A stretch of 64,000 nucleotides of DNA, from the NCBI GenBank assembly GCA_963719165.1, contig CAVRAV010000001.1:1-64000 (forward strand), written 5' to 3'. Shown in pieces: positions 32,721 through 40,903 of this stretch. Source of the stretch: JAOUEA01 sp963719165 (lineage in GTDB: Bacteria > Actinomycetota > UBA4738 > HRBIN12). Below the pieces are notes generated by a model that saw nothing but the letters and a program-made list of their open reading frames with translations, was not told the origin of the DNA and searched no databases. A program made the position numbers and the translations under genes. Positions within the stretch are counted from its first letter, which is position 1. The number at the start of each line of letters is the position of its first letter.

Positions 32721-33085
32721 TCCAGCAGGAATCGCGCTGCAGGGTGGCGGACAACACGGGGGCCAAAGAGGTCCTGTGCATCCGCGTGCTCGGCGGTTCG
32801 GCCCGTCGCTACGCGGGCGTGGGCGACGTCATCGTGGGCACCGTCAAGGACGCCCTGCCCGGCGGCGCCGTGAAGAAGGGCGAGGTGGTGAGGGCGGTCG
32901 TGGTGCGCACGGCCAAGGAGCGTCGGCGTGCCGACGGCTCGTACATCCGCTTCGACGACAACGCCGTCGTGATCATCAACGACCAGAAGAACCCGCGCGG
33001 GACCCGCATCTTCGGCCCCGTCGCGCGAGAGCTGCGCGAGAAGCGGTTCATGAAGATCATCTCGCTCGCGCCGGAGGTGCTCTAG
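32717..33085 (+). CDS. rplN: Ribosomal protein L14
   Basis: 122 residues; intersubunit bridge protein and RsfS contact. MIQQESRCRVADNTGAKEVL is the canonical N-terminus; AVVVRTAKERRRADGSYIRF and NDQKNPRGTRIFGPVARELR follow. GTG start overlaps rpsQ. rplX starts after 2 nt. Confidence 0.98.
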   Translation: MIQQESRCRVADNTGAKEVLCIRVLGGSARRYAGVGDVIVGTVKDALPGGAVKKGEVVRAVVVRTAKERRRADGSYIRFDDNAVVIINDQKNPRGTRIFGPVARELREKRFMKIISLAPEVL

Positions 33086-33087
33086 AC

Positions 33088-33423
33088 ATGCCGGGTGTAG
33101 ACATCAAGAAGGACGACACCGTGCGCGTGCTGCACGGCAAGGACCGCGGCAAGGAAGGCCGTGTGGTCCGCGTGGATCCGGGCAGGCGCAGGCTCATCGT
33201 GGACGGCGTCGCCGTGGCCAAGAAGCACCAGCGCGCGGGGGGCCGCGCGAGCGGCAGCACGCAGGCCGTGGCACAGGGCGGGATCATCGATGTGGAGACG
33301 TTCATCGACATCTCCAACGTGGCGCTCGTGTGCAAGAGCTGTGGCAAGCCCACGCGCGTGGGCCGGCGTATCGAGGGGGACACCAAGGTGCGGATCTGCA
33401 GGAAGTGCGAGTCGGAACTGTGA
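33088..33423 (+). CDS. rplX: Ribosomal protein L24, zinc-type
   Basis: 111 residues; 50S assembly initiator near the tunnel exit. KKDDTVRVLHGKDRGKEGRV is the KOW motif. The C-terminal part has two CxxC pairs, Cys82/Cys85 (VCKSCGKPTRVG) and Cys104/Cys107 (RICRKCE), a probable zinc ribbon present in some bacterial L24 proteins and replaced in others. With S14 type Z and L36 this makes three zinc-type ribosomal proteins in the operon. Overlaps rplE by 4 nt. Confidence 0.97.
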   Translation: MPGVDIKKDDTVRVLHGKDRGKEGRVVRVDPGRRRLIVDGVAVAKKHQRAGGRASGSTQAVAQGGIIDVETFIDISNVALVCKSCGKPTRVGRRIEGDTKVRICRKCESEL

Positions 33424-33998
33424 GCGATGCCACCGTGCCCCGACTGAAGCAGCGCTACCGCGACGAGGTCGTCGGGCTGCTGAAGGACGAGCTCGGCCTC
33501 TCCAACGTGATGCAGGTTCCCACGCTCGACAAGATCGTGGTGAACATGGGCGTTGGCGACGCCGTCAAGGACGGTCGTATGCTGGACGCCGCCGTCGAGG
33601 ACCTCACGGTCATCAGCGGCCAGAAACCGGTGGTCACCAAGGCTCGCAAGTCGATCGCCGGGTTCAAGCTCCGTGAGGGCATGCCCATCGGCGTCAAGGT
33701 CACGCTGCGCGGCAACCGGATGTGGGAGTTCTACGACCGGTTGGTCACGCTGGCGCTCCCGAGGATCCGTGACTTCCGGGGCATGGATCCGCGGGCGTTC
33801 GACGGGCACGGCAACTACACCATGGGAGTGACCGAGCAGTTGATCTTCCCGGAGATCGACTACGACAAGGTCTTGGCGGTCCGGGGCATGGACATCACCA
33901 TCGTGACGACGGCGAGCACCGACGACGAAGGACGCGCCCTGCTGGCGGCGCTCGGCTTCCCCCTCCAGGGGCAGCCCGCGGCCGCGCAGGCGAGCTGA
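33420..33998 (+). CDS. rplE: Ribosomal protein L5
   Basis: 192 residues; part of the 5S rRNA complex contacting the P-site tRNA. LKQRYRDEVVGLLKDELGL, TLDKIVVNMGVGDAVKDGR, GQKPVVTKARKSIAGFKLRE and GHGNYTMGVTEQLIFPEIDYD are clear. GTG start overlaps the rplX stop. A short Ala/Gln-rich end (GQPAAAQAS) extends the usual C-terminus slightly. Confidence 0.98.
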   Translation: MSDATVPRLKQRYRDEVVGLLKDELGLSNVMQVPTLDKIVVNMGVGDAVKDGRMLDAAVEDLTVISGQKPVVTKARKSIAGFKLREGMPIGVKVTLRGNRMWEFYDRLVTLALPRIRDFRGMDPRAFDGHGNYTMGVTEQLIFPEIDYDKVLAVRGMDITIVTTASTDDEGRALLAALGFPLQGQPAAAQAS

Positions 33999-34012
33999 GG
34001 AAGCGTAGAGCT

Positions 34013-34198
34013 ATGGCGAAGAAGGCACTGATCAACAAGCAGCAGAAGCAGCCCAAGTTCCGGGTGCGCGCCTACACGCGCTGCCAGAAGTGCGGGCGCC
34101 CCCGTGCCGTGTACAAGCGGTTCATGTTGTGCCGCATCTGCTTCCGTCAGCTCGCGCATGCGGGCGAGCTCCCGGGGGTGACGAAGTCCTCATGGTGA
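34013..34198 (+). CDS. rpsN: Ribosomal protein S14, type Z (zinc)
   Basis: 61 residues, the short zinc-binding form (S14Z). Cys24, Cys27, Cys40 and Cys43 form the zinc site around RCQKCGRPRAVYKRF. Helps complete the 30S head. Located between rplE and rpsH as usual. Overlaps rpsH by 7 nt. Type Z implies that a zinc-free paralogue could exist elsewhere, as in other Actinomycetota; none is in this window. Confidence 0.97.
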   Translation: MAKKALINKQQKQPKFRVRAYTRCQKCGRPRAVYKRFMLCRICFRQLAHAGELPGVTKSSW

Positions 34199-34626
34199 CC
34201 AAGGCCGAACGACGCCATCAGTTCTCGAGCAACGTCTCCGACCCCGTGGCCGACCTGCTCACTCGCATCCGCAACGCGAACCTCGCGTACAAGGACGAGC
34301 TCGTCGCCCCGGTGTCCAAGGTGAACGACTCGGTGCTGAAGATCCTGGCCGCCGAGGGGTTCATCGAGGGGTACGCGTCCGAGGGCGAGGGCCTCGACCG
34401 GGCCTTCCGCATCCGGATGAAGTACGACAAGGCGCGCCAGCGGACCATCACGGGCATCCAGCGCGTGTCGACGCCCGGTCGGCGCGTGTACACCGGGCGC
34501 CACAAGCTGCCGCGGGTGCGGGGCGGCCTCGGCGTCGCCATCGTGTCCACGTCCCAGGGCGTCATGACGGACCGCGACGCCTCCCGCAAGGGCGTCGGCG
34601 GCGAAGTCATGGCCTACGTGTGGTGA
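34192..34626 (+). CDS. rpsH: Ribosomal protein S8
   Basis: 144 residues; binds helix 21 of 16S rRNA and in E. coli represses the spc operon. SDPVADLLTRIRNANLAYKD, KILAAEGFIEGY and the C-terminal VSTSQGVMTDRDASRKGVGG are diagnostic. ATG at 34192 gives about 13 extra N-terminal residues (VTKAERRHQFSSN) before the conserved start; a GTG at 34195 is also possible. Confidence 0.97.
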   Translation: MVTKAERRHQFSSNVSDPVADLLTRIRNANLAYKDELVAPVSKVNDSVLKILAAEGFIEGYASEGEGLDRAFRIRMKYDKARQRTITGIQRVSTPGRRVYTGRHKLPRVRGGLGVAIVSTSQGVMTDRDASRKGVGGEVMAYVW

Positions 34627-34633
34627 TGAGCTG

Positions 34634-35185
34634 ATGAGTCGGATCGGCAAACAACCCATCGAGATCCCCGGCGGCGTCGACGTGACGATCGCCGACGGGA
34701 ACGTGGTTACGGTCAAGGGGCCTCGCGGGACCCTGACCCAGGCCCTGCACCCGGACATGCGCATCCTCGCCGAGGACGGCCAGGTGCGCGTCGAACGCCC
34801 CGACGACGAGGGCTATCACCGCAGCCTCCATGGGCTCACGCGGTCGCTCGTCGCGAACATGGTGATCGGCGTCACGACCGGCTATCAGAAGCAGCTTCAG
34901 ATCGTCGGCGTGGGCTACCGGGCCGCGCTCAAGGGCAAGGACCTCGAGGTTCAGGCCGGTTACTCGCATCCCGTGACGGTCCCGGTGCCCGAGGGCATCG
35001 AGTTCGAGGTGCCGACGCCCACGCAGATCGTGGTGCGCGGCAACGACAAGCAGGCCGTGGGCGAGATCGCCGCCAAGATCCGCAAGATCCGCAAGCCCGA
35101 GCCGTACAAGGGCAAGGGCATCCGCTACGAGGGCGAATACGTTCGCAAGAAGGCCGGCAAGGCCGCCAAGAGCGGGGCCGCGTGA
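34634..35185 (+). CDS. rplF: Ribosomal protein L6
   Basis: 183 residues; two related domains near the factor-binding site. MSRIGKQPIEIPGGVDVTIA start, VGVGYRAALKGKDLEVQAGY in the middle, and KIRKPEPYKGKGIRYEGEYV with KKAGK at the end. Ends in TGATG overlapping rplR. A GATGAGCTG stretch precedes the ATG; ribosome-binding site is weak. Confidence 0.98.
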   Translation: MSRIGKQPIEIPGGVDVTIADGNVVTVKGPRGTLTQALHPDMRILAEDGQVRVERPDDEGYHRSLHGLTRSLVANMVIGVTTGYQKQLQIVGVGYRAALKGKDLEVQAGYSHPVTVPVPEGIEFEVPTPTQIVVRGNDKQAVGEIAAKIRKIRKPEPYKGKGIRYEGEYVRKKAGKAAKSGAA

Positions 35186-35532
35186 TGGACGCCAAGATCA
35201 AGCGCGACGCTCGCCTGCGCCGGCATACCCGTGTGCGCAAGAAGGTCGCGGGAGGCCCCGCGCGCCCGCGCCTGGCCGTGTTCCGCTCGAACAAACACAT
35301 CTACGTGCAGCTGATCGACGACGTGCAAGCGGTCACCCTGGCCGCCGCGTCGGACGCCGAGGTCAAGGGCGAGGGCAAGACCGCCCGGGCCAAGGCGGTG
35401 GGCGAGCTCATCGCCAGCCGTGCCAAGGAGGCCGGCATCGACGCCGTGGTGTTCGACCGCGGCGGCCGCCTCTATCACGGCCGCGTGGCGGCCCTCGCCG
35501 AGGGCGCCCGCGAGGGAGGACTCCGGATCTGA
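35185..35532 (+). CDS. rplR: Ribosomal protein L18
   Basis: 115 residues; 5S rRNA binder. RRHTRVRKKVAGGPARPRLA, VFRSNKHIYVQLIDD and FDRGGRLYHGRVAALAEGAR are diagnostic. The ATG at 35185 overlaps the rplF stop; a GTG one codon upstream is also possible. rpsE starts after 1 nt. Confidence 0.97.
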   Translation: MDAKIKRDARLRRHTRVRKKVAGGPARPRLAVFRSNKHIYVQLIDDVQAVTLAAASDAEVKGEGKTARAKAVGELIASRAKEAGIDAVVFDRGGRLYHGRVAALAEGAREGGLRI

Positions 35533-35533
35533 C

Positions 35534-36175
35534 ATGAGTAGGCGATACGACGCGAACCAACAGGACAAGAGCCCGTACGAAGAGCGGGTCATCTCGATCA
35601 ACCGCGTATCCAAGGTCGTCAAGGGCGGCCGCCGCTTCTCCTTCGCCGCCTTGGTGGTCGTGGGGGACGGCGCGGGCCGCGTGGGCGTGGGTTACGGCAA
35701 GGCCAAGGAGGTGCCCTCGGCCATCGCCAAGGGCGTCGAGGAGGCGCGCAAGCACATGTTCGAGGTGGCCATGATGGGCACCACGATCCCCCACAAGGTG
35801 ATCGGCGAGGAGGGCGCGGGCGTGGTGCTCCTCAAGCCCGCCGCGCCCGGGACCGGCGTCATCGCCGGCGGGCCCGTGCGCGCGCTCGTGGAGTGCGCGG
35901 GCATCAAGGACGTGCTCTCCAAGTCGATGGGGTCGTCGAACCAGATCAACATCGTGAAGGCGGCCGTGAACGGGCTGAAGCAGCTCCGCAAGCCGGCGCA
36001 GGTGGCGGCGCTCCGTGGCCGCGAGGTGCACGAGGTGGCGCCCAAGCCCATGGTGGAGGCCGTCGCCGTCGCCGAGACGCGGATGCAGGCTGCCCGGACG
36101 GCCGCGCTGGAAGAGGTCTACACGGACCAGCCGGCGCGTAACCAGGGCCGTGGCCCGGGCGGGGGCCGGCGATGA
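35534..36175 (+). CDS. rpsE: Ribosomal protein S5
   Basis: 213 residues; forms the mRNA entry site with S3 and S4, and carries ram and spectinomycin-resistance positions. ERVISINRVSKVVKGGRRFS with the spectinomycin loop, GYGKAKEVPSAIAKGVEEAR, GTGVIAGGPVRALVECAGI and MGSSNQINIVKAAVNGL are clear. The C-terminus runs about 40 residues past the conserved end, into ALEEVYTDQPARNQGRGPGG. Overlaps rpmD by 4 nt (ATGA). Its ribosomal neighbour S4 is not encoded in this operon. Confidence 0.97.
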   Translation: MSRRYDANQQDKSPYEERVISINRVSKVVKGGRRFSFAALVVVGDGAGRVGVGYGKAKEVPSAIAKGVEEARKHMFEVAMMGTTIPHKVIGEEGAGVVLLKPAAPGTGVIAGGPVRALVECAGIKDVLSKSMGSSNQINIVKAAVNGLKQLRKPAQVAALRGREVHEVAPKPMVEAVAVAETRMQAARTAALEEVYTDQPARNQGRGPGGGRR

Positions 36176-36354
36176 AGCTCAAGGTGACCCAGCGCCGCAG
36201 CGTGATCGACCGGCCGAGGGATCAGAAGGACACGATCCGCCGGCTCGGGCTTCACCGCATCAACGACAGCGTGCTCAAGGACGATCGCCCGGAGATCCGC
36301 GGCATGATCGCCAAGGTTCAGCATCTCGTGAACGTGGAAGAGGTCGACGCATGA
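36172..36354 (+). CDS. rpmD: Ribosomal protein L30
   Basis: 60 residues. KLKVTQRRSVIDRPRDQKDT, RRLGLHRINDSVLKDDRPEI and IRGMIAKVQHLVNVEE are standard. Short 50S surface protein; start and stop both overlap neighbours by 4 nt. Confidence 0.96.
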   Translation: MKLKVTQRRSVIDRPRDQKDTIRRLGLHRINDSVLKDDRPEIRGMIAKVQHLVNVEEVDA

Positions 36355-36788
36355 AGCTGCATCACCTGAAGCCCGCAGCGGGCGCCAAGCGGGAGAGGAA
36401 GCGGGTCGGCCGCGGCCGTGCCGGCGTGCGCGGCAAGACCGCCGGGCGCGGCACCAAGGGCACGGGGGCGCGCAAGACGGTCCCCGTGTGGTTCGAGGGC
36501 GGCCAGATGCCGCTGCAGCGCCGCGTGCCCAAGCTCAAGGGGTTCACGAACCCCGGCCGGGTCGCCTACGCGGTGGTGAACGTCGAGCTGTTGCAGAAGT
36601 ACTACGCCGAGGGCGAGGTCACGCCGGCGGCGCTGTACGGGCACGGGTTGGTGCGCAAGGGCGTGCCGGTGAAGATCCTCGCTCGCGGAGACCTCGACCA
36701 CGCCCTCACCGTCAAAGCCCACGCGTTCTCCGAGGCCGCCAAGGCGAAGATCGAAGCCGCGGGCGGCCGGGCCGAGGTTCTCGGCTGA
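36351..36788 (+). CDS. rplO: Ribosomal protein L15
   Basis: 145 residues; late 50S assembly protein. HHLKPAAGAKRERKRVGRGR, RGKTAGRGTKGTGARKTV and FEGGQMPLQRRVPKLKGF are diagnostic. ATG overlaps the rpmD stop (ATGA). 21 nt separate it from secY, with a TAnnnT box in the gap. Confidence 0.98.
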   Translation: MKLHHLKPAAGAKRERKRVGRGRAGVRGKTAGRGTKGTGARKTVPVWFEGGQMPLQRRVPKLKGFTNPGRVAYAVVNVELLQKYYAEGEVTPAALYGHGLVRKGVPVKILARGDLDHALTVKAHAFSEAAKAKIEAAGGRAEVLG

Positions 36789-36795
36789 GCCGGGG

Positions 36796-36801
36796 TACCA
36801 T
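36796..36801 (+). promoter_or_regulatory. Possible leaderless-type -10 box before secY
   Basis: TACCAT lies 8 nt before the secY GTG at 36810, and no Shine-Dalgarno sequence is visible in the rplO-secY gap. An internal promoter giving leaderless secY-adk-map mRNA is possible, in addition to read-through. Confidence 0.35.
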
Positions 36802-36809
36802 TACCTACC

Positions 36810-38090
36810 GTGCTGAAGGCCTTCCTCAACGCATTCAGGGTCCCGGATCTTCGTAACAAGATCCTGTTCACCCTGGCCATCATCGCCGTCTACCGGTTCG
36901 GCGCGCACGTTCCGGTGCCCGTGGTGGACTTCAACGAGCTCACCCGCGCGGTGGACCAGCAGGGCGCCGGGGGCTTCCTGGCCATGATGAACCTGTTCTC
37001 CGGCGGCGGGCTCTCGCGCATGGCTGTCTTCGGGCTCGGGATCATGCCCTACATCACCTCGTCGATCATCCTGCAGTTGCTGCAGGTGGTCATCCCGAGG
37101 CTCCAGGCGCTTCAGGATCAGGGCGAGGCCGGCGTCAAGACGATCAACCAGTACACGCGCTACCTCACGGTGGTGCTGGCCCTCCTGCAGTCGACCGGGC
37201 TCGTGTTCCTGTTCCACTCGGGCCGCGCCGGCATCCCCGACATCTTCCCCCCGGACACCTTCACGACGCCGAACGTGGCGCTGATCATCCTCACCATGAC
37301 CGCGGGAACCGCCACCGTCATGTGGCTGGGCGAGCTCATCACCCAGCGCGGCGTGGGCAACGGCATGTCCATCCTGATCTTCACGAGCGTGATCTCGGCC
37401 CTGCCGGCCGAGGGCAACGCCATCTTGCAGTCCAGCACGGCGCACTTCGTCATCGCGTTGATCCTGGGCTTCGGCGTCGTCGTGGCCGTGGTCTTCATGG
37501 ACCAGGGGCAGCGGCGCATCCCGATCCAGTACGCCAAGCGGGTGGTCGGGCGCAAGATGATGGGCGGCACCAGCACCTACCTGCCGCTGAAGGTGAACCA
37601 GGCCGGCGTGATCCCCATCATCTTCGCGTCCTCGGTGCTGTACTTCCCCACGCTCCTGGCCAGCGTGTATCACGCCACGTGGTTCCAGAACCTCGTCTCG
37701 AACTACCTCACGAACTCGAGGAGCTTCGTGTACATGGTGATCCTGGCGTTGCTCATCATCTTCTTCAGCTACTTCTACACGGCCATCCAGTTCGACCCGG
37801 TGCGCACCGCGGACCAGATCCGCAAACAGGGTGGGTTCATCCCCGGTATCCGTCCGGGGCCGCCCACCGCCACGTACCTGAACGACATCCTGGTGCGGAT
37901 CACCTTGCCCGGCTCCATGTTCCTGGCCGCAGTCGCGCTGGTGCCCACCATCGTCTTCGCGTATTGGTCCCTCAGCAACTTCCCCTTCGGCGGCACGTCG
38001 GTGCTGATCGCCGTGGGCGTGGCGCTCGAGACGATGAAGCAGATCGAGTCCCAGCTGCTGATGCGCCACTACGAGGGCTTCCTGAAGTAG
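36810..38090 (+). CDS. secY: Protein translocase subunit SecY
   Basis: 426 residues, ten predicted membrane helices; the channel of the Sec translocon with SecE and SecG. Typical text: AVFGLGIMPYITSSIILQLL (TM2), GEAGVKTINQYTRYLTVVLA, ELITQRGVGNGMSILIFTSV, and the cytoplasmic loops RRIPIQYAKRVVG and RKQGGFIPGIRPGPPTATYL, which contact SecA and the ribosome. The C-terminus ends QIESQLLMRHYEGFLK. GTG start; see the -10-like box just upstream. adk starts 2 nt after the stop. Confidence 0.98.
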   Translation: MLKAFLNAFRVPDLRNKILFTLAIIAVYRFGAHVPVPVVDFNELTRAVDQQGAGGFLAMMNLFSGGGLSRMAVFGLGIMPYITSSIILQLLQVVIPRLQALQDQGEAGVKTINQYTRYLTVVLALLQSTGLVFLFHSGRAGIPDIFPPDTFTTPNVALIILTMTAGTATVMWLGELITQRGVGNGMSILIFTSVISALPAEGNAILQSSTAHFVIALILGFGVVVAVVFMDQGQRRIPIQYAKRVVGRKMMGGTSTYLPLKVNQAGVIPIIFASSVLYFPTLLASVYHATWFQNLVSNYLTNSRSFVYMVILALLIIFFSYFYTAIQFDPVRTADQIRKQGGFIPGIRPGPPTATYLNDILVRITLPGSMFLAAVALVPTIVFAYWSLSNFPFGGTSVLIAVGVALETMKQIESQLLMRHYEGFLK

Positions 38091-38092
38091 CC

Positions 38093-38746
38093 ATGCGCCT
38101 CGTGCTGCTCGGCCCTCCTGGTGCGGGGAAGGGGACGCAGGCGCAGCGTCTGACGGATCGCTACGGCATCCCGCAGATCTCCACGGGCGACATCCTGCGC
38201 GAGCAGGTTCAGGCGGGCAGCATGCTCGGGATCCGGGCGCGGGCGTTCATGGACCGCGGGGAGTACGTGCCCGACGAGGTGATGGTGGAGATGGTCATGG
38301 ACCGTCTCGACGATCCCGACGCCGACGGCGGGTTCATCCTCGACGGCTTCCCGCGCACCGTGCCCCAGGCCCGGGCGCTCGAGGTGGCGCTGGAGCGGGC
38401 GCAGCGTCCCCTATCGGCCGTGGTGAAGTTCGACATCCCCGACGACATGGCGGTGCGGCGACTGTCCGCCCGCTGGGGCTGCCCCGTCTGCAAGCGCACC
38501 TACAACCTCGAGTACAAGCCGCCGGCTCACGACAAGGTCTGCGACTTCGACGGCACCGGGCTCGAGCGCCGCGCCGACGACGAGGAGCTCACGGTTCGGC
38601 GTCGGCTCGCGGTCTACTCCGAGCAGATGGCCCCGCTCGAGCGGTTCTACCAGGAGCGCGATCTGCTTCGCGAGGTCGACGCCCAGGCGCTCGAGGAACA
38701 GGTGGCGGAGGGCACGGTCGAGTTGTTGAAGGATCTCGAACCGTGA
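38093..38746 (+). CDS. adk: Adenylate kinase, long zinc-LID type
   Basis: 217 residues; interconverts AMP + ATP and 2 ADP. P-loop GPPGAGKGTQAQ at 7-18, AMP site STGDILREQ and GFILDGFPRTVPQ. The LID carries Cys130, Cys133, Cys150 and Asp153, the structural zinc set (three Cys plus Asp) known from the Bacillus enzyme; many actinobacterial enzymes have a short LID instead. Placed between secY and map as usual. Its stop overlaps the map GTG. Confidence 0.97.
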   Translation: MRLVLLGPPGAGKGTQAQRLTDRYGIPQISTGDILREQVQAGSMLGIRARAFMDRGEYVPDEVMVEMVMDRLDDPDADGGFILDGFPRTVPQARALEVALERAQRPLSAVVKFDIPDDMAVRRLSARWGCPVCKRTYNLEYKPPAHDKVCDFDGTGLERRADDEELTVRRRLAVYSEQMAPLERFYQERDLLREVDAQALEEQVAEGTVELLKDLEP

Positions 38747-39501
38747 TCACCCGCAGGTCGGCCGACGAGCTCAACAAGATGCGGCGGTCCGGGCGCATCC
38801 TCGCCCAGACCATCGAGGAGGTGCTCGAGGCGGTGGCGCCCGGCATCACCACCGCGGAGCTGGACGCCGTGGCCGAGCGCCGCATCCGCGCCGAGGGCGC
38901 CGTCCCGTCGTTCCTGGGCTACCGGGGGTTCACGGCCAGCATCTGCGCGTCCATCAACCACGAGATCGTGCACGGGATCCCCTCGCCCAAGCGGGTCGTG
39001 GCCGCCGGAGACTTGCTCTCGCTGGACTTCGGTGCGATCTGGGAGGGCTATCACTCGGATTCTGCCGTGACCGTCTTCGTGGGCGGATCGCCCCCCTCGG
39101 AGGAGGCGGCCCGCCTCGTCAAGATGACGGAGGCCTCGCTGAACGCGGCCATCGAGTCCATCCACCCCGGGGGGCGCCTGTCGGACATCGGGTTCGCCAT
39201 CGAGTCCACGGCCGCACCGGCGGGGCTCGGCATCGTGCGCGAGTACGGCGGCCACGGGATCGGGCGATCCATGCACGAGGACCCGTTCGTGCAGAACTGG
39301 GGGCCGCCGGGCAGGGGCCCCGTCCTGCGTCCCGGCCTCGTCCTGGCCCTCGAGCCCATGCTGACCCTCGGCGGAGACGAGACCCGGCTGCTGGGCGACG
39401 GGTGGACGGTGGTCACGGCCGACGGTTCCCTTTCCGCGCACTTCGAGCACACCGTCGCGGTCACCGAGGACGGCCCCGAGGTCCTGACGGCCCGGCACTG
39501 A
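38743..39501 (+). CDS. map: Methionine aminopeptidase type I
   Basis: 252 residues; removes the initiator methionine. Metal ligands are seen in SLDFGAIWEGYHSDSAVTVF (two Asp), GGHGIGRSMHED (His), LEPML (Glu) and FEHTVAV (Glu); NHEIVHGIPS holds the substrate histidine. No N-terminal zinc-finger extension. GTG start overlaps adk by 4 nt. The secY-adk-map block ends here; a new promoter precedes infA. Confidence 0.97.
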   Translation: MITRRSADELNKMRRSGRILAQTIEEVLEAVAPGITTAELDAVAERRIRAEGAVPSFLGYRGFTASICASINHEIVHGIPSPKRVVAAGDLLSLDFGAIWEGYHSDSAVTVFVGGSPPSEEAARLVKMTEASLNAAIESIHPGGRLSDIGFAIESTAAPAGLGIVREYGGHGIGRSMHEDPFVQNWGPPGRGPVLRPGLVLALEPMLTLGGDETRLLGDGWTVVTADGSLSAHFEHTVAVTEDGPEVLTARH

Positions 39502-39513
39502 GCCGCTCGTGCG

Positions 39514-39543
39514 TGGACGGAGGCTCGCGGCTGCCCGTATACT
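39514..39543 (+). promoter_or_regulatory. Promoter of the infA-rpmJ-rpsM operon
   Basis: TGGACG (39514-39519), 18-nt spacer, TATACT (39538-39543), 13 nt after the map stop. It gives an approximately 70-nt leader for infA. Confidence 0.6.
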
Positions 39544-39621
39544 GGCGCGTCTGCCTCGCCGAGCGTTCGTCAGCGCGCTCCGGATCCGAGGAAGACACCG
39601 TTCGAAGGAAGCAACTGGAGC

Positions 39622-39840
39622 TTGCCGAAGAAAGACGCTATCGAGGTAGAGGGCACGGTCGTGGAACCGCTGCCCAACGCCATGTTCCGGGTGAAACTGG
39701 ACAACGACCACCTGGTCCTGGCCCATATCTCGGGCAAGATGCGGATGCACTACATCCGGATCCTGCCGGGCGACCGCGTGCTGGTGGAGCTCTCGCCCTA
39801 CGACCTCACCCGAGGCCGCGTGGTGTACCGGTACAAGTAG
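39622..39840 (+). CDS. infA: Translation initiation factor IF-1
   Basis: 72 residues with an OB fold; binds the 30S A site during initiation. KKDAIEVEGTVVEPLPNAMF, RVKLDNDHLVLAHISGKMRM and GDRVLVELSPYDLTRGRVVY are diagnostic. The TTG start follows an AACTGGAG purine stretch and matches the usual N-terminus. A 7-bp hairpin lies between its stop and rpmJ. Confidence 0.97.
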   Translation: MPKKDAIEVEGTVVEPLPNAMFRVKLDNDHLVLAHISGKMRMHYIRILPGDRVLVELSPYDLTRGRVVYRYK

Positions 39841-39841
39841 G

Positions 39842-39865
39842 GGGCGGGCCGCGCAGGTCCCGCCC
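39842..39865 (+). promoter_or_regulatory. Hairpin between infA and rpmJ
   Basis: GGGCGGG (39842-39848) pairs with CCCGCCC (39859-39865) over a 10-nt loop directly after the infA stop. No T-run, so it may be a processing or attenuation element. Confidence 0.35.
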
Positions 39866-39881
39866 GGATGAGGAGCAGGTG

Positions 39882-39995
39882 ATGAAGGTCCGTCCGTCGG
39901 TCAAGAGGATGTGCGACAAGTGTCGCGTCATCCGCCGGCGCGGGCGCATCCTCGTGATCTGCTCGAACCCGCGACACAAGCAACGCCAAGGCTGA
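39882..39995 (+). CDS. rpmJ: Ribosomal protein L36 (zinc type)
   Basis: 37 residues. MKVRPSVKRMCDKCRVIRRR start and CSNPRHKQRQG end; Cys11, Cys14, Cys27 and His32 form the zinc site. Ribosome-binding sequence GAGGAG lies 9 nt upstream. Smallest 50S protein, located as usual between infA and rpsM. Confidence 0.96.
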   Translation: MKVRPSVKRMCDKCRVIRRRGRILVICSNPRHKQRQG

Positions 39996-40026
39996 GCCGA
40001 ACCGAGAACGAAGGAGACGGGACCAG

Positions 40027-40407
40027 GTGGCACGGATCGCAGGCGTCGACCTCCCCCGCGACAAGCGGCTGGATATCGCCCTCACCTACATCTACGGCGT
40101 GGGCACCACCAACTCCGGCAAGATCGTGCAGGGCGCCGGGGTGGACGCCGCCACCAAGGTGCGAGACCTCTCCGAGGACGAGGTCCTGAAGATCCGCGCC
40201 TACATCGACCAGAACTTCAAGGTCGAGGGCGATCTGCGGCGCGAGGTCGCGCAGGACATCAAGCGCAAGATCGAGATCGGCTGTTACGCCGGTGTGCGGC
40301 ACCGTCGCGGCCTGCCCGTTCGTGGGCAACGCACGCACACGAACGCCCGCACGCGCAAGGGACCCAAGAAGACGATCGCAGGCAAGAAGAAGGCCACGAA
40401 GAAGTAA
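40027..40407 (+). CDS. rpsM: Ribosomal protein S13
   Basis: 126 residues; 30S head, contacts the P-site tRNA and 50S bridges. ARIAGVDLPRDKRLDIALTY, IYGVG and the C-terminal RHRRGLPVRGQRTHTNARTR plus a Lys-rich tail are standard. GTG start with AAGGAGA about 9 nt upstream. Confidence 0.98.
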   Translation: MARIAGVDLPRDKRLDIALTYIYGVGTTNSGKIVQGAGVDAATKVRDLSEDEVLKIRAYIDQNFKVEGDLRREVAQDIKRKIEIGCYAGVRHRRGLPVRGQRTHTNARTRKGPKKTIAGKKKATKK

Positions 40408-40422
40408 GGGAGCCCCACACCG

Positions 40423-40815
<393 letters not shown>

Positions 40816-40825
40816 CACGCGACGA

Positions 40826-40850
40826 GTGGGACGGGGTTCGCCCGTCCCAC
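40826..40850 (+). promoter_or_regulatory. Perfect 10-bp hairpin between rpsK and rpoA
   Basis: GTGGGACGGG (40826-40835) and CCCGTCCCAC (40841-40850) with a 5-nt loop. No T-run follows, so it is not a normal terminator. It sits where rpsD is missing and may be an RNA-processing or attenuation site setting the RpoA level. Confidence 0.55.
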
Positions 40851-40903
40851 ACCGAGAGAGCGGGGTAGGAGTGGATGATCCCCCGCCGAAGGAGGGAAGC
40901 ACC

